Assembly (NCBI GenBank): GCA_026874595.1
Contig: CM049319.1
Span: forward strand, 62,940,917 to 63,004,916
Reading direction: 5' to 3'
DNA length: 64,000 nucleotides
Source: Sipunculus nudus
Lineage: Eukaryota; Annelida; Sipuncula; Golfingiida; Sipunculidae
Below are positions 11,900-23,387 of the stretch, one piece after another (position 1 is the first letter of the stretch; each line of letters starts with the position of its first letter). The notes beneath the pieces are model-generated. The model searched no databases, was not told the DNA's origin, and was given only the letters and a program-made list of their open reading frames with translations. A program made the position numbers and the translations under genes.

Positions 11900-12360
11900 T
11901 AGGGCTGGGTATCGGTCAGCTTATTCAGGTACAATGCGTGTATAATTTACTAAATGCGCTTCCCGATACGTATTGACGATACGCTTAATATTTCTTTGTG
12001 AATAATTTCTGATTAAAAGCTCTATGGTTAAATATTTCGTAAATAAATAAAAAAAGAAAAATATTATTTTATCATTGTCATGCATGAAGCACCAAGAACT
12101 GTATATATACATTCCATAATCAGTTGATCATACGAGTATATGTAATCTTAATAAAATCTTAGAAGGCCCCTTAAAGAAATAAGTAGCATCTTAAGCTTTA
12201 TAAATAACTCAGATTATAATTAAGGTAAGGGTTGTATGGCTTGTATCTATAATTCCTAGCTGCTTTTGTGTTTCATTGATACGACGGTACAGCATACATA
12301 GCGTACCGGTAATCGTATCGATGTTGCGTATCGATATATCGATATATTGATACATCCCTA
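11900..12360. mobile_element. hAT-type MITE
   Basis: Starts TAGGGCTGGGTATCG and ends CGATATATTGATACATCCCTA-like, an inverted pair with CGATA/TATCG-rich subterminal sequence. TAGGG ends with this subterminal pattern are common in animal hAT MITEs. No transposase. The 8-bp flanks match poorly. Confidence 0.5.
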
Positions 12361-13305
12361 TTGATAAGCTCTGAACACAGCGTGTGACCTCCTGGTGACC
12401 TTCCACTCACACGCTGTGAAAAATAGCAGGATTCTTCAGGTTTGGCACGGTGCCAAACACCCAGTCAGTTTGCGCTGGATAAAGTAAATTCTGATTGGCT
12501 CTGCGTTTAAAGAAATCTGCACCACTGGTAGAAAAAAAACTGATTGGCTTAGCGTGAAAACAAACATAGCTGTGCCCGTGGCAAGCTCGTGTAGCAGGGA
12601 AAAAGAGTAATCATGCAGAAAGTGGGGGATAACTGACCCCAGGCCAAATCAGCAAGTCAGTATAGAGACTGTGTTGAAAGTTGACGATTGCATCGTGTGT
12701 ATCCAAACAAGGGCTTGAAAAAGTCTGTGCTACCAAGCGCTTTTCACCGCAGTGCAAAGTGACCAGAACCTCGAATAACATCCGATTGTGCTGGTGGAAT
12801 TCCACAGAGACAGCGTCGCCTGGTGGCCAAACCTGACCGGCATACGCAGTTTATTGCAGCGGGTAGTGAAGCGAATATTTGAGCATATAGCGCAACAACT
12901 GCTTCTGGAGCGTACCCTATTGAATACAATAACTGTTTTTATCTTTTTAGTGATATATCATCAGTCCTTCTTTAATTTGGATGTACGATGATGAGTTCAA
13001 AATATTGCGTTTATTTGTAGACAGAATCAAGATATAATGATATATGCTATATTACAAGGAAATATGTCGGGATAGTAAGTGGCCTATTCAATGGGAATGC
13101 AAAATGAAGGTCAGTTTTTTTTCTGTAGTTGTCGCCTGAAATATGATTCGCAGTATATAGCTATGTATAAGTCACTCCTTGAAATACATGCGTGTCCAAG
13201 CGACCCACTTAACAGAAGGTCAAAATCGGCATGTTATAACGTAACGAAAGTCCGAGCTTTATGTACTAAAGTAACTAGACATTTCTTGGCACCGCAGGTA
13301 CCAGA
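12361..13305. other. No gene recognised
   Basis: Several overlapping frames of 60-80 codons, none with a recognisable domain. Confidence 0.6.
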
Positions 13306-13429
13306 GTATCCCCAGACATAGTAGGCCCCCCTCCTACAAGAACAGACCCCCATTTTTAGCAGCATATACTGACACTTGGCATATCTATTGTTTATTCCAT
13401 CTAAAGATCCACAATCTTGTTGAAGATGT

Positions 13430-16400
13430 TGGTCCTGTGACCTTGATCTTTTTAAAGATGTGTCCTGTGACCTTGACCTTTGATCTCATAACCCCAAAAT
13501 CAATTTGGGTCTTGCTTTTCCAATGGGACATATGCAAGTCAAGATTGAAATCTATACATCAATAAAGCAGGAATTATCATCCAGAAACTTATTTTTGGAC
13601 AGATGGCTCCTGTGACCTTCACCTTTGACCTTGTGACCTCAAAATTGATAGTGTTCATCCTCTTGGCAGGAGAACTATTTGTGCAAGATGAAAGATATGA
13701 GATGAAATGTTTGGCTGAAAATGCACCCACCTCTTTTTAAGATGTGTCCTGTGACCTTGACCTTTGACCTCATGACCCCAAAATCAATTTTGGTCTTACT
13801 TTTCCAATGGGACATATACAAGTCAAGTTTGAAATCCATACATCAATAAAAGCAGGAATTATCATCCAGAAACTAATTTTTGGACATATGGCTCCTGTGA
13901 CCTTCATCTTTGACCTTGTGACCTCAAAATTGATAGGGGTCTTCCACTCTTGGCAGGTGAACTATATGTGCAAGAGGAAAGATCTGAGATGAATTGTTTG
14001 GCTGAAAATGCATCCACAATCTTTTTAAAGAGGTTTCCTGTGACCTTGACCTTTTTGACCTCATGACCCTAAAATCAATTTGGGTCTTGCTTTTCTAATG
14101 GGTCAATAACAAAGCCAAGTTTGAAATCCATACATCAGTAAAAGATGGAATTATCATCCAGAAACTAATTTTTGGACAGATGGCTCCTGTGACCTTCACC
14201 TTTGACCTTGTGACCTCAAAACTGATAGGGTTCTTCCTCTCTTGGCAGGTGAACTATATGTGCAAGATGAAAGACCTGAGATGAAATGTTTGGCTAAAAA
14301 TGCATCCACCTCTTTTTAAAGATGTGACCTTGACCTTTGACCACATGACCCCAAAATCAATTTGGGTCTTGCTTTTCCAATGGGACATATATAAGTCAAG
14401 TTTGAAATCCATACATCAATAAAAGCAGGAATTATCATCCAGAAACTAATTTTTGGACATATGGCTCCTGTGACCTTCACCTTTGACCTTGTGACCTCAA
14501 AATTGATAGGGGTCTTCCACTCTTGGCAGGTGAACTATATGTGCAAAATGAAAGATCTGAGATGAATTGTATGGCTGAAAATGCATCCACAATCTTTTTA
14601 AAGATGTGTCCTGTGACCTTGACCTTTGACCTCATGACCCGAAATTCAATTCCGGTTTTGCATTTCCAATGGGTCAAATACATGTATAGTTTGAAATCCA
14701 TACATCAATAAAAGAAGGAATTATCATCCAGAAACTAATTTTTGGACAGATGGCTCCTGTGACCTTCACCTTTGACCTTGTGACCTCAAAATTGATAGGG
14801 GTCTTCCTCTATTGGCAGATGACTTATATGTGCAAGATGAAAGGTCTGAGATGAAATGTTTGGCTGAAAATGCATCCACCTCTTTTTAAAGATGTGACCT
14901 TGACCTTTGACCTCATGACCCCAAAGTCAATTTGGGTCTTGCTTTTCCAATGGGACATATATAAGTCAAGTTTGAAATCCATACATCAATAAAAGCAGGA
15001 ATTATCATCCAGAAACTAATTTTTGGACATATGGCTCCTGTGACCTTCACCTTTGACCTTGTGACCTCAAAATTGATAGGGGTCTTTTACTCTTGGCAGG
15101 TGAACTATATGTGCAAGATGAAAGATCTGAGATGAATCGTTTGGCTGAAAATGCATCCACAATCTTTTTATAGAGGTTTCCTGTGACCTTGACCTTTGAC
15201 CTCATGACCCCAAATTCAATTCCGGTCTTGCTTTTCCAATGGGTCAAATACAAGTCAAGTTTGAAATCCAAACATCAATAAAAGAAGGAATTATCATCCA
15301 GAAACTAATTTTTGGACAGATGGCTCCTGTGACCTTCACCTTTGACCTTGTGACCTCAAAATTGATAGGGTTCTTCCTCTCTTGGCAGGTGAACTATATG
15401 TGCAAAATGAAAGATCTGAGATGAAATGTTTGGCTGAAAATGCATCCACATCTTTTTAAAGATGTGTCCTGTGACCTTGACCTTTGACCTCATGACCCCA
15501 AAATCAATTTGGGTCTTGCTTTTCCAATGGGACATATATAAGTCAAGTTTGAAATCCATACATCAATAAAAGCAGGAATTATCATCCAGAAACTAATTTT
15601 TGGATATATGGCTCCTGTGACCTTCACCATTGACCTTGTGACCTCAAAATTGATAGGGGTCTTCCACTCTTGGCAGGTGAACTATATGTGCAAAATGAAA
15701 AATCTGAGATGAATTGTATGGCTGAAAATGCATCCACAATCTTTTTAAAGATGTGTCCTGTGACCTTGACCTTAGACCTCATGACCCGAAATTCAATTCC
15801 GGTTTTGCATTTCCAATGGGTCAAATACATGTATAGTTTGAAATCCATACATCAATAAAAGAAGGAATTATCATCCAGAAACTAATTTTTGGACAGATGG
15901 CTCCTGTGACCTTCACCTTTGACCTTGTGACCTCAAAATTGATAGGGGTCATCCTCTATTGGCAGATGACTTATATGTGCAAGATGAAAGGTCTGAGATG
16001 AAATGTTTGGCTGAAAATGCATCCACATCTTTTTAAAGATGTGTCCTGTGACCTTGACCTTTGACCTCATGACCCCAAAATCAATTTGGGTCTTGCTTTT
16101 CCTATGGGACATATATAAGTCAAGTTTGAAATCCATACATCAATAAAAGCAGGAATTATCATCCAGAAACTAATTTTTGGACATATGGCTCCTGTGACCT
16201 TCACCTTTGACCTTGTGACCTCAAAATTGATAGGGGTCTTCCACTCTTGGCAGGTGAACTATATGTGCAAGATGAAAGATCTGAGATGAATTGTTTGGCT
16301 GAAAATGCATCCACAATCTTTTTAAAGAGATTTCCTGTGACCTTGACCTTTGACCTCATGACCCCAAAATCAATTTGGGTCTTGCTTTTTCAATGGGACA

Positions 16401-16640
16401 TATATAAGTCAATTTTGAAATCATTACATCAATAAAAGCAGGAATTATCATCCAGAAACTAATTTTTGGACAGATAGCTCCTGTGGCCTTGACCTTTGAC
16501 CTTGTGACCCCAAAATTTATATGGATCATCCATTATTGGCAAGTGAGCTATATATTCAAGATGGAAGACCTGGGATGAAAGTTTGGCTTAAAATGCATCC
16601 ACAGTATCTTTTAAAATGCCAGTCCAGTGACCTTGACCTT
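13430..16640. repeat. About 288-bp tandem array, about 11 units, inside E2
   Basis: Each unit carries CCTTGACCTTTGACCTCATG, then AAGTTTGAAATCCATACATC, then CTCCTGTGACCTTCACC, then TTGGCAGGTGAACTATATG. The CTTGACC landmark recurs about every 285-290 bases (e.g. 13757, 14327, 14617, 14902, 15189, 15479, 16056, 16345). Short minus-strand frames rich in SKVKVTG are translations of the repeat and not genes. Confidence 0.9.
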
Positions 16641-17245
16641 TGACCTCATGACCCTAGAACCTATAGGGTTCTTACTTTAGTGGTGGGCCATACATAAGTC
16701 ATGTTTGAAATCCATATGGCTATCAACACTGGAGATATCATAAGAGGTGTGTGATTTTCACCATATATGGCAATATTCAAGGTCAAGGCCACTATCATAG
16801 TAAAGGTCATGACCCCAATTTAAATAAGCATCATCCCATAACCCATACCTATGTATATGCATAATATAAAAGAAATCTGTCCATTAGTTTTTGACTTATA
16901 ATGCTCACAGTGCTGTAAGGTGGCAATTTAGGGGGTATTAAACGGCACGAAAACAAGTAAAGAATAATAGGTGGCGCCACCAGTTTCTGGAACATGACAA
17001 CCCTATCCATGATCTTCCATCAACTTGATTTTGGGATAAATCCATGCAAGATTTCTTGAGATATTAAAGAATTTGTGTGATTTTCCCCAAAATTGGACCT
17101 ATTCAAGGTCAAGGACACTCTCCTAGTTAAGGTCATGACCTCATTTTAAATAGGCGTCGTCCTCTTACCCATATCTATACATATACCAAGTTTGGTAAAG
17201 TTCCGTGAAATATTTTTTGGGTTATCGCGCCAACAAGATTCATAT

Positions 17246-17246
<1 letters not shown>

Positions 17247-17276
<30 letters not shown>
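17247..17276. repeat. (CGG)n microsatellite
   Basis: Ten GCG/GGC triplets at the 3' end of E2, matching the shorter tract in E1 at about 3094-3115. Confidence 0.9.
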
Positions 17277-17321
17277 GACCGGTATGAAAACATAGTATCC
17301 CCCGACTTTGTCTGGGGATAC

Positions 17322-17661
17322 AATAATTACAGGTTTCAAGGGCCACGAGGGCGGGAAGACACGGCAAACTTTTTTTAAAGCAAACACACGCATGTCCTTA
17401 TAATATAAGAAGACGTTTACACGTTTATAGGTTGTCATAATGAGCGTTACTGCAAGTTAACGAACAATATTGATTTGGAACAGGCATTTCTCAATATTGT
17501 TTAATGTCACACACACACGCAAGCACACCCACACACCCACACATATGACAGATACACCATCCACATCCACGCAAACACACCCTCACACACACATACACAT
17601 ATATGAAGCTTCAATGTTAGTTCAGGTTGAGAAAAAAATTAACAAATTAATTTGATTTTTT
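17322..17661. other. CA-rich stretch, no gene
   Basis: Contains imperfect ACAC repeats at about 17508-17600; nothing coding is seen. Confidence 0.6.
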
Positions 17662-17667
17662 TTTATT
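17662..17667 (-). terminator. Candidate poly(A) signal of the UGT gene
   Basis: AATAAA on the minus strand, about 245 bases after the UGT stop codon. It is the nearest perfect hexamer I noticed; there is no transcript evidence. Confidence 0.4.
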
Positions 17668-17911
17668 TTGTAAAAATAAGGCTTAAAGGAAAAAATATGT
17701 TAAATGAAATGATAAAGTTAGAATTTCTCCTGGTCAAATATGGCTTCCGTATTTATGTAGCCATCGCTTTTAGCACGGTCGATAAAACAACCACAGGTAT
17801 GAAAGTATAAAAAACCACTTGAGGCAAGGAATTAACCAATACCTTGTGTGAGGAAAATATTATATATAGTTTACAGGTTAACTTGAAAACACTTGAAAGA
17901 ATCTAATTTTG

Positions 17912-19558
17912 CTATTCTTTGTTTTTTGTTTTCTTCCCTTTCTTAGGTGAATCTGTTTGCTCACTTGTTGTAGGTTTATCAACTTTTTTCTCCTCCTCTT
18001 TTCTCTGCTTGTCATTATTGGTAGGTTTGTGTGTTTTAGGAACAGTTTTTAGTAATCTCTGTAAACCCATTGACAGACAGGTAAAAGATACACCCAAAAC
18101 GAGACTGAGGGCAAGAATAACGTCAATCATGGGATCACCATCACGTGACTGCATACCACGCGAAGCCGGCAGATGATTGGTTCCGTGATTCAACACGTGA
18201 TCTATCCAATATTGCGCGCGACTTGAGGTCACTGACCACTGTGCTCGGAGCAGAGATGACACCCTTGAAACGTTCGATTTAAAAGATGGATCTTCAATCA
18301 CACGCGTAATCTCCGCTGATAAATCGTCTGATGTGAACTGCTCAATATCAAGTTTAACCCCATAGCCTTCATCGCTGGCCTTTTCAGCATAAAAATGTTG
18401 GTCCCCATACATCGGTAGCATCAGCATCGGTACTCCATGGTATAGAGCTTCAAGCTGACTGTTTGCTCCCGCATGCGTAACCAAAAGCCTCGTTCTCGGG
18501 TGACCCAAGAGGTCATTCTGACGTATCCGATTTACCATCATAATTCTTGGCGTAATCTCTTCTTCGGTGAATTTGTGACAATTCCAAACTACTTGGTACT
18601 TGATTTTTTTAAAGGCTTGTAACATTTTGTGTAGAATTGTTACTGGAATAGCCCTAGTGTCAATATTGCCAAATGATGCGACTATAACTCCACCTGGGAG
18701 AAAGTTCATGAACTCTTGAGTATTTTTGTCCAGCTTTCTCGCCGGTTCTAAAGTGGATCCGATCACCGGGTAAACCCTGAGAGGCGTGTTTACGGTAACG
18801 GAGTGGGTAGAATCACTCTCTAGTAACCATAGTAACGACTGGGATGCGATTTCTGGGATGCTTAGGAAATTATTTTCATCCATGTGTTTCTGGAATGTGG
18901 TCTTGAGCGAAAACATATCGCCCACCTGTTCTTTATGCCCTATAATCAGTTGTATAAAGTTGTACAAACGTTCAGTAAATAACATGTTTGTCTGCGGCTT
19001 ACCTTGTGCGAACGTGTAGACTGGATAATAAAACATCTCCCACTCGAAACGACTGGAATACGACACAAACTGCACACCTGTCATGTGCAGTAAAATATAA
19101 AAACAAGCCGAGTGCGGATGCGCGTCCACAACAGCCAAATCAAAGTTGCCATTCTTGACTTCATTAACGAGAGCAGAGTATTCCAGCGCGCCCTCGCACG
19201 CAGCGCGGTGTCCGAAATAGTCAATATTGTAATATTCCATGGCGTTAAGTCGTGAAATTTTGTGAAAATCCTCTGCTTCAAGTTTTCTCCTGGAATTTGT
19301 ATGTCTTTTCGTTGCGTATGGTACTAAACGTACGGGACTGCGGGATATCTGTTCTATGTAAGGGTAGCTGATACTCAGCGCCAGCGAAACGTTGTGTCCC
19401 TTATCAGCTAGCTCCCTGCCTAATTCCCAGAAAATATTCACCTTAGTTGGACTCATCATAGGGAGTAATAACACTTTGGAACACAAACCTGTCTTGAAAA
19501 GCACCAAGGTAGTTAGCATACACAGTAACACCCCGCAACAGATGCACCGCGGCCCCAT
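17912..19558 (-). CDS. UDP-glycosyltransferase (UGT), intronless, membrane-bound
   Basis: A 548-residue protein of the GT1/UGT family, which transfers a sugar from a UDP-sugar to small lipophilic acceptors at the ER membrane. Visible features: signal peptide at residues 1-26; acceptor-binding N-terminal half; UGT signature at about 347-390 (QNDLLGHPRTR, THAGANS, EALYHGVP, GDQ with D386 and Q387); one membrane segment at about 477-499; a lysine-rich cytosolic tail of about 48 residues, longer than usual and without a canonical KKXX ending. Length is family-typical. The start has a good context (G at -3 and +4) and gives the signal peptide. Oddities: the position aligned by eye with the family's catalytic His (about residue 35 in mammalian enzymes) is Lys39 in MMSPTKVNIF, although the partner Asp145 in FDLAVVDA is kept; WLPQ before the signature is degraded to NRIRQ; HGG is HAG. 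It may use another mechanism, have lost catalysis, or be a divergent UGT. The frame is intact, so it is probably expressed. Confidence 0.93.
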   Translation of the reverse strand: MGPRCICCGVLLCMLTTLVLFKTGLCSKVLLLPMMSPTKVNIFWELGRELADKGHNVSLALSISYPYIEQISRSPVRLVPYATKRHTNSRRKLEAEDFHKISRLNAMEYYNIDYFGHRAACEGALEYSALVNEVKNGNFDLAVVDAHPHSACFYILLHMTGVQFVSYSSRFEWEMFYYPVYTFAQGKPQTNMLFTERLYNFIQLIIGHKEQVGDMFSLKTTFQKHMDENNFLSIPEIASQSLLWLLESDSTHSVTVNTPLRVYPVIGSTLEPARKLDKNTQEFMNFLPGGVIVASFGNIDTRAIPVTILHKMLQAFKKIKYQVVWNCHKFTEEEITPRIMMVNRIRQNDLLGHPRTRLLVTHAGANSQLEALYHGVPMLMLPMYGDQHFYAEKASDEGYGVKLDIEQFTSDDLSAEITRVIEDPSFKSNVSRVSSLLRAQWSVTSSRAQYWIDHVLNHGTNHLPASRGMQSRDGDPMIDVILALSLVLGVSFTCLSMGLQRLLKTVPKTHKPTNNDKQRKEEEKKVDKPTTSEQTDSPKKGKKTKNKE

Positions 19559-19683
19559 CCCGACAAGCCTGCTGGACTGACAACTGTTGACACCGAGAGT
19601 AGTGTTTCTTAACCAGTAGAGGAGCTAGCTTACTGCTCGGGTTGTTTCGCTCCAGGAAGACGGCTGTTTTACAAGCTGGCAAG

Positions 19684-19690
19684 TTTTATA
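19684..19690 (-). promoter_or_regulatory. Candidate TATA box of the UGT gene
   Basis: TATAAAA on the minus strand, about 125 bases upstream of the start codon; it would place transcription start near 19655-19660 and give a 5' leader of about 100 bases. Confidence 0.4.
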
Positions 19691-19859
19691 TCAGCGTGAA
19701 CTTACTGCAGGAAACAGAGCCACGTTTTTATCCACAGAAAAGGAATCCTCACAGTGACAGATACAGAATTTTTGTCAAGATACAATATATCCTACCACTG
19801 CAGAATAACACAGCTGTCACAAGGGATTTGTGAAAGATTCATGAATGCACATTGAGAGG

Positions 19860-21749
19860 TCATGACCTTGACCTCCGGGTACCAGACGGGCGGCCAACGT
19901 GGCATCCATGTGGCCTGACAGTTGAGGGGACAGGGAGATGTTTTGGCTCTGCAAGCCCATTAATTATAACATACACAATAGCCCTGTTCAAGCACCCCCT
20001 GTAGCGTCGCGACAGCCCCGCTGACAACAAGTGAATTTTGTTTAGGAAATGGACATTTCATCCATAATTACACTCACTAATACTCGTGGAGCTGCCAGTC
20101 ACAAAGTTCTTTGGGGTGTCAAGTGTATTTTTGCACTTGTTTCAGTTTGAGAGGTTGTTCTTTTCGGTCATGCTGTAATCCATCTGAATCATTTTGACAC
20201 TTTAGCCGGGTTTTCCTTATAAACATAGTCACTTGATATGGTTTACCCCAAATCCCGGCAGGGCGCGTGGCCTGTCACCCAAGCTTAACTAATGGGAACC
20301 CCATCCGTGATCATGTAAACAAACCCTGACTTTTCACTCTATACCCGTGTTTCTCTACCCCCTGTTATCATATTTCTGTACTTTCGATTAATGTTTATTA
20401 GATCAACTTCTATTCCTCGTTTTACCATCAAATACTTTTCAGTGTTCGCTGTTTGTTTTCCTTTTAAAATTTTACAGGGGAAGGGCAACTTCAGTTTTTG
20501 AAGACAATATTGATACAACGTTTATAAATGTTTAACTATGAGAATTGTATTTTTTTGTGAATCATTTTATTTTCAATATTATATTATATTATATTATATT
20601 ATATTAGCCATATTATTTTATATATTATCTAAGTTCCTTGGTCAGCATGGTAAACTAGTAAAAACTTCCTCGGTACTGGTTTCTCCGTTACACCCTTGAC
20701 GTACATTACACCCTGTGGACATTTTGACCAAATAACAGTCAAGTTCCCAATAAATTAAGTTTGTAATAACGCGCCATTACAACCTGCTGACAATAACTCT
20801 CTATTATAACCAATGGACTTTCAATATATTACTTCACGTAACATTATAGCGGTGTACATATTGCTTTTTGGCATGACGTCAACATTCTGTCCAGATTGAG
20901 ATTTTTATCCATGTACTTTATACGCACTGTTTTGTTTTTATGTGTAACTTAAGTCCTCTGATATGTAAAGTCTCAATGAACGAAAATAATGTTTAATCCG
21001 TGCCTTATATCATTACCAGACTACGTGGACCTTACTCATTTTATCTAAAATTTGAGTAAAAACAGATATATGTTTTACTATTTCGTAAGTTCTACTATCA
21101 GGATAAAAATTAAACGGATGCTTTATAAACGCTAACACAGGATATATCTGAATCCAAGCCCTGAGGAATGGAAATCGAGGTTCACTAACTCCGTGGTAAC
21201 ATCACCAGTGGGTTCTGCTCACCAGATCGAAGAGGCACCTACATGATACCAGTATACGTCTCCCATCCTCATCCGTGATAGACAAATATAAATAAAATAT
21301 AGTGTTCAAGTTACCTTACGAAATTTCAGCAGCGTCCGTTCTTATGTTTTTTTAAAGAAATGCAGTCATCAAGATGTTAATCATATACATAAACGACGCC
21401 TTTTTATACTAATACTGAACATAGCTGTTCCGGAGTGACTCATCACAGTCCTTAGATTCTCTGTGATATCATTTACATTGTTTTGAAATCAAAATACGGA
21501 GCTTTAATCTTGTATAGCATAACTAAACGCGACACCTGTTATACAGAGGCGTAAACCATTGTTTTCATATAATCTGGCATACATTCCATTACCCGGAGTT
21601 CATCCTCAACCCCTATCTAAAAAAATCCGATTCCTCTTTTAAACTTGTAATTGGTATCGACCTTTCACGTCAAGCAAACATATTCTAAATACCCAGATAC
21701 TATCAGGTAACACGTTTGCCTTTGAAAAATATAAATATAGATAATACAT
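19860..21749. other. No gene recognised; contains a (TATAT)n-type microsatellite
   Basis: Intergenic, upstream of the UGT gene. An ATTAT pentamer repeat lies at about 20577-20607. Otherwise only short chance frames. Confidence 0.6.
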
Positions 21750-22197
21750 AAGGCCAAAAAAATTAAGGGTATGGATCTCAGGCACTTTTTCTCCAGAAAT
21801 CAGTGCGGGCGGGAGATTTTATTAACTTTTTTTGTATGTTTCGATAAAAATGTCATATGATCATGGAGAGCATGATAATAACAGAATTTTTTGCTAAACA
21901 GGTAAAAGCACTATATAACATAGGACACCTGATCAAAATTGTATTATTTTACCTTCTTGAAAGATGAAAATCAAAATAAAAAATTTTCATGCGAAAAATT
22001 TCATATGATCAGGGAAAGCATGATAATAACAGAATTTTTTTGCTTAACAGGTAAAAGCACTATATAACATAGGACACCTGATCAAAATTGCATTATTTCA
22101 TCTTCATGAAAGATGAAAATCAAAATAAAAAAATGTTCATGCGGGGGGTTAAATTTGATGCGGTCGGTGCCTGAGAACCATAAGTTTTTTTTGCCTT
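21750..22197. mobile_element. MITE with about 30-bp inverted ends and internal 148-bp duplication
   Basis: Left end AAGGCCAAAAAAATTAAGGG then TATGGATCTCAGGCAC; the right end, read on the other strand, is AAGGCAAAAAAAACTTATGG then TTCTCAGGCACC. Inside, a 148-bp unit starting TCATATGATCA is present twice (21853 and 22001) with about a dozen differences. No coding sequence. Confidence 0.6.
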
Positions 22198-23315
22198 GAC
22201 TGAACTTATTTCCTGGCAGAGAAACTCTTTTAAATAAGAAACAAAAAACATGAAGTTTCGTGATTTGTAAAAAAAGGCTTTATCTTACCAAAAGCGTTCT
22301 TTGAAAAAAAAAATATTATAACAATAATTACAATATTTGAAAAAAGTGCATTATTTTAGAATATTCTTGGTAACTTTCGAGTGAACAACATGATAAATCT
22401 TGAAAACGTGTTTTTTGTCTATTATTAACAACACTTATGTCAGGCAAAGAAAAACACACTTTTCGGATATTGCTATTCATGTATACTATTGTTTGAAATT
22501 AGCTGAATAAAACGTGGTAAAAAAACAGCCTGTGTGCGGTTGGATCGGCGTGTTTTGACCTGTTTTTATAGAATGTTCAAGAGATTATAATTAGTTAATA
22601 GAGGTCAGATATCGGTATTTGCCTAATTAAAACTTGGCCACAAACTGCTCTCATACCAAATCCGTTCTATTTCGTGAGCCGTGCGGGTGTGTTTTCATTT
22701 CTTTTGTACCATGATGGATGGCCTGTATCATATATCAGTGATCGAGATTCCTACGGCTTATATTGCCGCTCTACTTATTCTCAGTTTCAAGGCCCCGTTC
22801 ACATCTTGATATAAGCTTTCTTAGAACGGCCCTTACTTGCCTCCTTCAGGTAATAAGAATTCTTTGTAGTTTCAAACTGCAAAATTAATCGTTTGTGATT
22901 GTCACTAACAAAAATTAGACCCAATTAATTAATTATAAAAAAGGACCGATATCCATATAATCGTCTTTCGTATATGTTTGTTCGTCCGTAGGTGTGAAAA
23001 ATATTCCAAATTATGAAGGATTTCATCGAAACGTAATGTGGAATTTCAATCGTGAGGAAAGACAAAGATTTATTAGAGATTAAAACCTCTTAGCTTCTGC
23101 GGAATCCTGAATGATTTTTTTTACTTGTATATGCCATGGACCGCCACTAGTGGTGACACTTGATGCAGGAACAATGTACAATAGATACCGTATCTTCTTG
23201 ATCAGACGCCGGGTCTTAAATACTCGCATGCCGTTTTTAAACGCCGGGTCTAAAAAAATTCTTAGAAAAATAAACGCCGGACCTATATTGACGCCGGGTA
23301 TGTATAGGAATATAC
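22198..23315. other. No gene; short ACGCCGGG repeats near the end
   Basis: Unremarkable AT-rich sequence. ACGCCGGGT or ACGCCGGAC occurs four times at about 23207-23299 in both flanks of a short AT-rich segment, probably a small transposon fragment. Confidence 0.5.
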
Positions 23316-23319
23316 ATTG

Positions 23320-23324
23320 CATAT

Positions 23325-23380
<56 letters not shown>
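23320..23380. repeat. (AT)n microsatellite
   Basis: AT dinucleotide run with one interruption, directly before copy A. Confidence 0.95.

Positions 23381-23387
<7 letters not shown>

Larger units (their letters stand above)
13306..17321 (+). mobile_element. Element E2: Helentron/pearl-like with large core array
   Basis: Begins GTATCCCCAGAC (13306) and ends GTCTGGGGATAC (17321), the same perfect 12-bp inverted ends as E1. The start region shares AGCAGCATA..TACTGACACTTGGCA with E1 (near 1520). The 3' module (about 16770-17321) matches E1 2630-3158, including one GGTGGCGCCACC, a (CGG)n tract at 17247-17276, and the subterminal hairpin GTATCCCC...GGGGATAC (stem 8, loop 11). Between these lies a tandem array unrelated to the E1 core. 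No protein is encoded. Confidence 0.75.

Noticed and set aside
14477-15848. Minus-strand SKVKVTG-containing frames as genes
   Set aside because: They follow the 288-bp DNA repeat period, with frames shifting between units.
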